From Cephalothrix spiralis (lineage: Eukaryota; Nemertea; Palaeonemertea; Archinemertea; Cephalotrichidae): 11,763 nt of DNA. The stretch is taken from NCBI GenBank assembly GCA_032353305.1, contig JAUCNG010366818.1:1-11763 (forward strand), given 5' to 3'. Positions 7,612 through 11,763 of the stretch are shown here, piece after piece. The notes beneath the pieces are model-generated. The model made no database searches, was not told where the DNA came from, and saw nothing but the letters and a program-made list of their open reading frames with translations. Numbering within the stretch: position 1 is the stretch's first letter; every line of letters begins with the position of its first letter. The translations under genes were made by a program, and so were the position numbers.

Positions 7612-9063
7612 CTTTAAAGAAATAATAGAAAATATGGTAAAATAAAGGTCCAGTAAAATTATTTTGGGGTCCGCGGCAAATAAGGACTAAATATAATAAA
7701 GCTTTTCAAATTTTTACAGATTTTTAAGCATAATTGGAGTTTAAGGACATTGTGAGTAGAGTTATTGTAATATAAATTACATTGACTCTCCAAAACCACC
7801 TGAAGGTAAAAGTAACATAAAGATGAGATTTTTTCGTCGCGCAAAATAAAATGAAAGTTACAGAACCGAGCGAAATAAAAGGCCCTCGTAAAAGGAAGGG
7901 GGGGGGGGAACTGTCGCCACATAAGAAAATACTTCCTATCACCAAATGTCATGATGAAGGTCATGATGGAAAGGGGAGTAACGAGCATAATATATAACTA
8001 ATATATTTCCCATACCGAAGGCTATTTATATATGAAGGTGTTTTCAGACTCATGGGAAGTAAATCTGGATTTTACTCCTTCGTTACTCCTTCGTTAAAAT
8101 TGTTGTATTATGACATCTGGCTGGCTTATGGTCAGATTCCGGTCTGATGTACTGGTTGTTTACATTACAGCCGTGTAAAGTGGATCTTGTAGCTAGATGA
8201 AATATTCTATCTACATTATTTATAGACCTTGCCATGGGAATCATATTAGATACGGTAATAGGTCTCAGCTGTACTAGCTTTATGCTAGTTACTTCCATTT
8301 TCATCATGACCTTTGCTATCACCCGTCAAAAATGTCGATTTTTAGGTTGCTTGCCAATGTTCTGACGACTGTCAAATTAATTCTGTCGAATTATAAATTA
8401 AGTTCTGTCGAATAAATTAAAATGTAAGGGTACCATCGAAACACGAACTTGGGACATTCGTAAAGCATATCTGCCGATCGAAAGCATTTTATCGCCAAGT
8501 CGGCGGTTTGACGATTTAACGCCAGTCATAGGATAAAAAAATATGACTCTTAATAAATAATTTATTAGAGTCATATATTTTGCTATTCTGTATGAAAACA
8601 TTCCGATCTCCTTCGTTTAGTCTGAATACTTATTTGTATATATTTGTTATTTGAAAAATTGAGGGCAATTAATCATATCTAATAATAATATGAAGATCGG
8701 AATGGTATGAAAAGGGATAGATCAAAATTCAATTCTATGAATAAATAAAAGATTCCTATTATACATTGTAGTTACCTGGTAATAATGAACCAAAACAGCC
8801 AGGCTATATATGTGACATCACTGAACAGAGCCTCATTTTGGGTAAAGTCCTATTTTGTCACTAAATCACTATTTTTAAACATTGAGCTTGAAGGTTTTTA
8901 GATTACCAACTACATAACTCATAATATTAAAGTGAGTATAAATTTACAATTTTGCCACGATTTACTATAAATATATGCACATATTTCTTAATTGGTTTGT
9001 CAGTTCTAAGTTCAAGTTTTTGGCAATACCCGAAATATTTTTAGTTTGATTTAGTTTATTCTA
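7612..9063. other. Gene-free stretch between P450 exons and TIR gene
   Basis: No convincing exon was found on either strand, including a search for the P450 ExxR and I-helix exon. Minor structure: a G-run at about 7899-7909, a 12-bp tandem tactccttcgtt at 8074-8097, an 18-bp-arm palindrome at 8541-8576, and an 11-bp inverted pair cattccgatct / agatcggaatg (8599-8609 and 8694-8704). The short frames here have no recognisable motifs. Confidence 0.5.
8541..8576. repeat. Near-perfect palindrome
   Basis: atatgactcttaataaat (8541-8558) faces atttattagagtcatat (8560-8576) with almost no spacer and one extra base. It would form a tight AT-rich cruciform or hairpin. No function can be assigned. Confidence 0.65.
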
Positions 9064-9214
9064 GCGGCCACTTTTTCATCTTGCTCTTTTGTTTAACCAA
9101 AGATAATTATTTTGTGTTTTTTACTAAAAGAGCTATATGATTAACAAATGGATATTATACCACACAGAATAATTATCTCAGGTTAAACAAAAGAGCAAAA
9201 TAAAAAGTGGCCGC
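9064..9214. mobile_element. 151-bp foldback element with arms of about 53 bp
   Basis: The left arm (9064-9116, starting gcggccacttttt) and right arm (9162-9214, ending aaaaagtggccgc) are reverse complements with only a few mismatches, leaving a loop of about 45 nt. The shared core includes gctcttttgtttaacc and agataattatt. It is non-coding and lies about 390 bp upstream of the TIR start codon. No clear target duplication was found. Confidence 0.8.
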
Positions 9215-9230
9215 CAACTTCACTCCGGTC

Positions 9231-9305
9231 GATTGGGCCCCAGTGATTTCGGCCCGGACTTTTAGGCCCCACGGACTATTGGGCCCCAGTCTTTTAGGCT
9301 CCATC
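9231..9305 (+). repeat. Degenerate GGGCCCC tandem array
   Basis: gattgggccccagt, gatttcggcccggact, tttaggccccacggact, attgggccccagtct and tttaggctccatc form about five units of roughly 13-17 bp alternating gggcccc or ggcccc with gact/agtctttt. It is GC-rich against an AT-rich background. Confidence 0.65.
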
Positions 9306-9580
9306 CTATACCCAATTTTTCATATGTTGAGGTTTATTATTTGTAAAAGGTAAAAACACCCCATTTCTATATAAAAGTTTCAAGACTTAAAGAAATGTAT
9401 CATATGAATGATCCTCGTAGATGATTGGTAGTCAGTTTCCAGATGAGTTCAATACGTCCACAGTAAGGTACCTAGTCGAGGCTGATGGAGCCGCCTATAT
9501 ATGAGCTCCAAAGGAAAAGAGAGAAATAATAAGGGTCAGGGTAATTGACCCCTGTTAATATGTATGTGTGTTTATATTTC

Positions 9581-9601
9581 AGACATCCATTCTGAGTTAT
9601 C
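9581..9601 (+). promoter_or_regulatory. Splice acceptor and 5' UTR stub of the TIR gene
   Basis: tgtttatatttcag ends at 9582, a good acceptor. It is followed by 19 nt of leader that contains an in-frame TGA (9593-9595) before the ATG. The coding region therefore starts within this exon, and a non-coding first exon is expected upstream; that exon and its promoter were not identified. The start context is atcATGG, with A at -3 and G at +4. Confidence 0.6.
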
Positions 9602-10750
9602 ATGGAGGGATTAATATTTCTTGTTCTTGTAACTACTTTCTTTTCTTCTGTTACCTCTGGACATTTTATCAAGACTTTATCGTGGTTAGGAATAAAAAGT
9701 TACGTACTGAATTCTCTCAACGTAATGGAATTTTTGGACCTGGTTATGACAAATTACTTACTTAATTACTTACTATCTGCCCCTTATAGCCTAAGCGAAT
9801 TCTACTTACAGCATACATTTTTTTCCTTTACTACAACTGGTACATTAATTGCTACAAGTGCAAAACCTAATCCTATGCATATTATCCAATTGGATTGTTA
9901 CAATAAAATGAAGTCAATTTTGATCTCAGAACATAACTTTATGTTTGCAAGCATTGTAATAATATTAATTGTAGTATTTTGCTGCATGTGTGTCTGTATC
10001 TGTGTCTGTTGCTACAGATATATCCGAAACAAACATAAAAAGAAAATCCAGGGATTAGATATCGAAAGCGAAACTCTTCTAATGTCAGACATGGATAGCT
10101 CGGATACCACAGTTGATCAGCAGCCTGTACATTATAAATATGATGCTTTTATTTCTTATAAATGTGATGATGCGGACGAATGGGTTAAGGAAGAACTGGT
10201 ACCGGAATTAGAGAGCCATGGTAAAACAGTAGCTCATCATGAAAGAGATTTTAAAGTTGGTTGTGGTCTTGTAGATCAAATTGGAGAAGTGATCAACCAA
10301 AGCAAATTTATGATTCTAGTTTTATCTGAAAAATATATTGACGTTGGTAGCAAATGGTGCCGTTCAGAGATCCAGTTTGCAGTTGAAGAACGCTACTTAG
10401 AAAGAGGTTATCCCTTTTTCATTTCAGTTATTTATGATGAAAAAACAAAAGAAAAGCTGTTTTTGTCTATTGATAATAGAAACATTAGGTATATTAAGCG
10501 CCATCAATGGATTATGAGGTCGGATCCTTTATTATATGACAAATTAATTGGGTTTTTAGGGCCTAAAGATAATGGTGACAAGCCTCAATTAGTTGGTAGT
10601 GCTGAGCCAGTACCGTCTACCAGCGATGTAGAAAAACAATTTGTCAAACCAGAACATGGATCATCAGATTCTGATCCCGTTATTTTAAACCTGTCAGAGA
10701 CTAGTCAAAATATAGAACTAGACTTGATGGATTTGTCAAAGGAAACTTAA
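9602..10750 (+). CDS. TIR-domain type I membrane protein without LRRs
   Basis: Predicted 382-residue receptor-like protein. Residues 1-19 form a signal peptide with likely cleavage after V-T-S. Residues 20-114 are a short ectodomain with one Cys (C99), no N-glycosylation sequon and no visible leucine-rich repeat. Residues 115-138 are a membrane helix ending in CCMCVCICVCC, followed by a basic stop-transfer (RNKHKKK). The TIR domain spans about 178-321: box 1 YDAFISY (180-186), box 2 RDFKVG (215-220), LVLSEKY (239-245) and WCRSE (252-256). The BB-loop Pro of most Toll-like receptors is Val219. No box-3 FW is present, but W303 lies nearby. Residues 322-382 are an acidic, Ser-rich tail. TIR domains normally recruit adaptors such as MyD88 in innate immunity. 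Closest in architecture are TM-TIR proteins without LRRs, as known in Hydra; it could also be a Toll-like receptor that lost its repeats. The start is fixed by an in-frame upstream stop. Confidence 0.92.
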   Translation: MEGLIFLVLVTTFFSSVTSGHFIKTLSWLGIKSYVLNSLNVMEFLDLVMTNYLLNYLLSAPYSLSEFYLQHTFFSFTTTGTLIATSAKPNPMHIIQLDCYNKMKSILISEHNFMFASIVIILIVVFCCMCVCICVCCYRYIRNKHKKKIQGLDIESETLLMSDMDSSDTTVDQQPVHYKYDAFISYKCDDADEWVKEELVPELESHGKTVAHHERDFKVGCGLVDQIGEVINQSKFMILVLSEKYIDVGSKWCRSEIQFAVEERYLERGYPFFISVIYDEKTKEKLFLSIDNRNIRYIKRHQWIMRSDPLLYDKLIGFLGPKDNGDKPQLVGSAEPVPSTSDVEKQFVKPEHGSSDSDPVILNLSETSQNIELDLMDLSKET

Positions 10751-10797
10751 TGGGAGGCTCACCCTGTATATATATATCTGTATGATATTTAAGAAAC

Positions 10798-11050
10798 ATA
10801 CACAGGTTTATGGCACTTTTGGTGCTCAACCTTCAGGCCCAGTTTTCGCCCCATCCCCGCGGAAATCTCGCAAATGCGGGCCCAAACCCCATTGCGGGCC
10901 CAAACCCCATCAACCTCTATTTTCGAAATGTGCAATTTTTTCTTATTTTAAAGGTTTCCAAAAAAAGTTCGAACAAGATATTTTCTGATCCGCATGGTCC
11001 AATACTGGTGTTTGAAGGTTGAACACCAAAAATTCCATAAACTTGTGTAT
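10798..11050. mobile_element. 253-bp foldback element in the TIR gene 3' flank
   Basis: The arms 10798-10835 (atacacaggtttatgg...) and 11013-11050 (...ccataaacttgtgtat) are reverse complements over 38 bp with about four mismatches. They enclose a GC-richer centre. No coding potential or clear target duplication was seen. If transcribed with the TIR gene, it would form a long RNA hairpin. Confidence 0.75.
10875..10910 (+). repeat. Exact 18-bp tandem pair
   Basis: tgcgggcccaaaccccat occurs twice in direct succession (10875-10892 and 10893-10910), inside the loop of the foldback element. Confidence 0.9.
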
Positions 11051-11384
11051 TTTAAACAACTCAAATTAATTGTGATTGTTGTGACCAGTTCCAGTTTGGC
11101 CTTAACTACTACATTTGTATTTGTACTCTGTGTCAATTTCTAAGAAATACCTTATACAATATTTCTGTTTTCATATGATTTTTTGGCGTTTTTATTTCCG
11201 TGTGCACATTTTTTATGTAAGATATGATGTTATGTAATTACTTATATATATGCACATTTGTACACCATTTACTGCTTTTGTACATTAACATTGTCTTTTA
11301 CCTGGCTGTTTATGCTAACAATATAATACAATATTGTTGATATTTATTATTTATCTATGTTCCAACAAGATACTTTCAACAACA

Positions 11385-11390
11385 ATTAAA
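11385..11390 (+). terminator. Candidate poly(A) signal of the TIR gene
   Basis: ATTAAA is the commonest variant of AATAAA. No canonical AATAAA was seen between the stop codon and this point. It would give a 3' UTR of about 650 nt. Confidence 0.4.
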
Positions 11391-11475
11391 CTCGTTGCAG
11401 TACTAAGAACCAATTTTGTAAGAGCTGCATGACCTCTACTTCTTTAAAAGAAGTCTGTTAAAGACCCGACATGGG

Positions 11476-11511
11476 TATAAATAGAGGTGATACAGGTGGC
11501 GCTGGCATTCA
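11476..11511 (+). promoter_or_regulatory. Possible core promoter (TATA plus initiator)
   Basis: tataaatagagg (11476-11487) is an excellent TATA box. An initiator-like ggcatt with its A at 11506 lies 30 nt from the TATA T, the expected spacing; a second initiator-like tcattg has its A at 11511. A short hairpin, cgggag / ctcccg (about 11517-11545), follows. Any gene driven would start near or beyond the window's right edge. No downstream coding exon is visible, so this is a sequence-only call. Confidence 0.4.
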
Positions 11512-11615
11512 TTGCCGGGAGCTTCAAATGATCGAACATCTCCCGATTTAAATACATTGGCAAATTAATTTTTGATTATTTAAGAGGTATGGCCAACCTG
11601 ATGCCCCCAGTGGCA

Positions 11616-11738
11616 TATCGGGACCATCGGGACTATCGGGACTATCAGCTCTGACGTCATCTGCTAATATATCAGAGGGATTTCCTAATCTGCTTTGATT
11701 TTGCTTGGGGCTATCGGGACTATCAGCTCTGACGTCAT
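11616..11738 (+). repeat. atcgggact repeats and duplicated 28-bp CRE motif
   Basis: A 9-bp word, atcggga(c)(c/t), occurs three times in a row (about 11616-11643). A 28-bp block containing atcgggactatcagctc and the palindrome TGACGTCA occurs exactly at 11633-11660 and again at 11711-11738, a 78-bp offset. TGACGTCA (11652-11659 and 11730-11737) is the consensus CREB/ATF site. Whether this is a regulatory array or the start of a longer tandem satellite cannot be told because the window ends. Confidence 0.75.
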
Positions 11739-11763
11739 TTGCACCCCTTGCTAAGCAACCTAT

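Larger units (their letters stand above)
10751..11384 (+). other. Probable 3' UTR of the TIR gene
   Basis: No gene is visible. The stretch holds a foldback element (10798-11050) with an 18-bp tandem pair in its loop, then AT-rich sequence up to a candidate poly(A) signal at 11385. The extent of the UTR is inferred only from that signal. Confidence 0.45.

Noticed and set aside
7440-7625. 61-codon plus-strand open frame
   Set aside because: It is the antisense shadow of the P450 exon at 7474-7611.
7895-7912. G-homopolymer as a quadruplex or regulatory site
   Set aside because: A single run without the four spaced G-tracts of a typical quadruplex; more likely simple-sequence slippage.
7659-8322. 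Minus-strand frames of 73-109 codons between the P450 exons and the TIR gene
   Set aside because: No recognisable domain and no ExxR or I-helix P450 motif; the lengths are expected by chance in AT-rich DNA.
8773-8830. Possible minus-strand donor (ccag|gtaact) as the missing P450 exon
   Set aside because: The frame that fits the phase encodes a hydrophobic segment with no match to the conserved P450 region before VDRVC, so it is probably chance.
9472-9765. Overlapping frames at the start of the TIR gene (65 and 66 codons)
   Set aside because: They are other-frame or antisense shadows; the 382-codon frame has the signal peptide, membrane helix and TIR domain.
10782-11136. Short frames after the TIR stop codon
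   Set aside because: They fall across the foldback element and tandem pair and have no domain features.
1-11763. tRNA, rRNA or CRISPR arrays
   Set aside because: No cloverleaf with A and B boxes, no rRNA-like conserved text and no regularly spaced repeat array with unique spacers was seen; the window is eukaryotic in character.

Overview
The window reads as animal nuclear DNA: AT-rich, spliceosomal introns with good GT/AG signals, long stretches without genes, and many small non-autonomous DNA transposons. Of the open reading frames, one long frame and a set of short P450 exons are convincing genes. A TIR receptor coding sequence without coding introns, a CYP3-type P450 and recurring TAGGCCTA-like words suggest a marine invertebrate deuterostome, perhaps an echinoderm. 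That placement is an inference, not a proof.

Layout. Positions 1-1627 hold no gene but contain a tandem duplication of about 398 bp (415-812 and 813-1627); its second copy is split by about 418 bp. Positions 2491-7611 on the minus strand hold the 3' end of a cytochrome P450 gene of the CYP3 clan. There is an exon at 7474-7611 (region upstream of and including the PER of PERF), an exon at 6149-6311 (haem loop FGAGPRNCVA) and a short terminal exon at 4253-4318 ending in a stop. All phases agree. A second, diverged copy of the terminal exon, also with an acceptor and a stop, lies at 2491-2586. The introns and 3' flank are packed with MITE-like elements: 3165-3317, 3318-4198, 4690-5195, 5268-5960, 6420-6486 and 6561-6901. 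The 5' three quarters of the P450 could not be found in the window.

Positions 9602-10750 on the plus strand encode a complete 382-residue type I membrane protein. It has a signal peptide, a short ectodomain without leucine-rich repeats, a transmembrane helix ending in a dense cysteine cluster, and a cytoplasmic TIR domain. Its start sits 20 nt after a splice acceptor and 6 nt after an in-frame stop, so the coding region is a single exon. The 3' flank carries a large inverted repeat and a possible poly(A) signal at 11385. The right edge (11476-11738) has a TATA/initiator-like core promoter and two exact copies of a 28-bp motif containing the CRE palindrome TGACGTCA.

The P450 and the TIR gene are divergent and have no evident shared pathway. 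The points most worth a second look are the duplicated P450 terminal exon, the missing P450 5' exons (which may make the TIR gene nested), and the unusual LRR-less TIR receptor.
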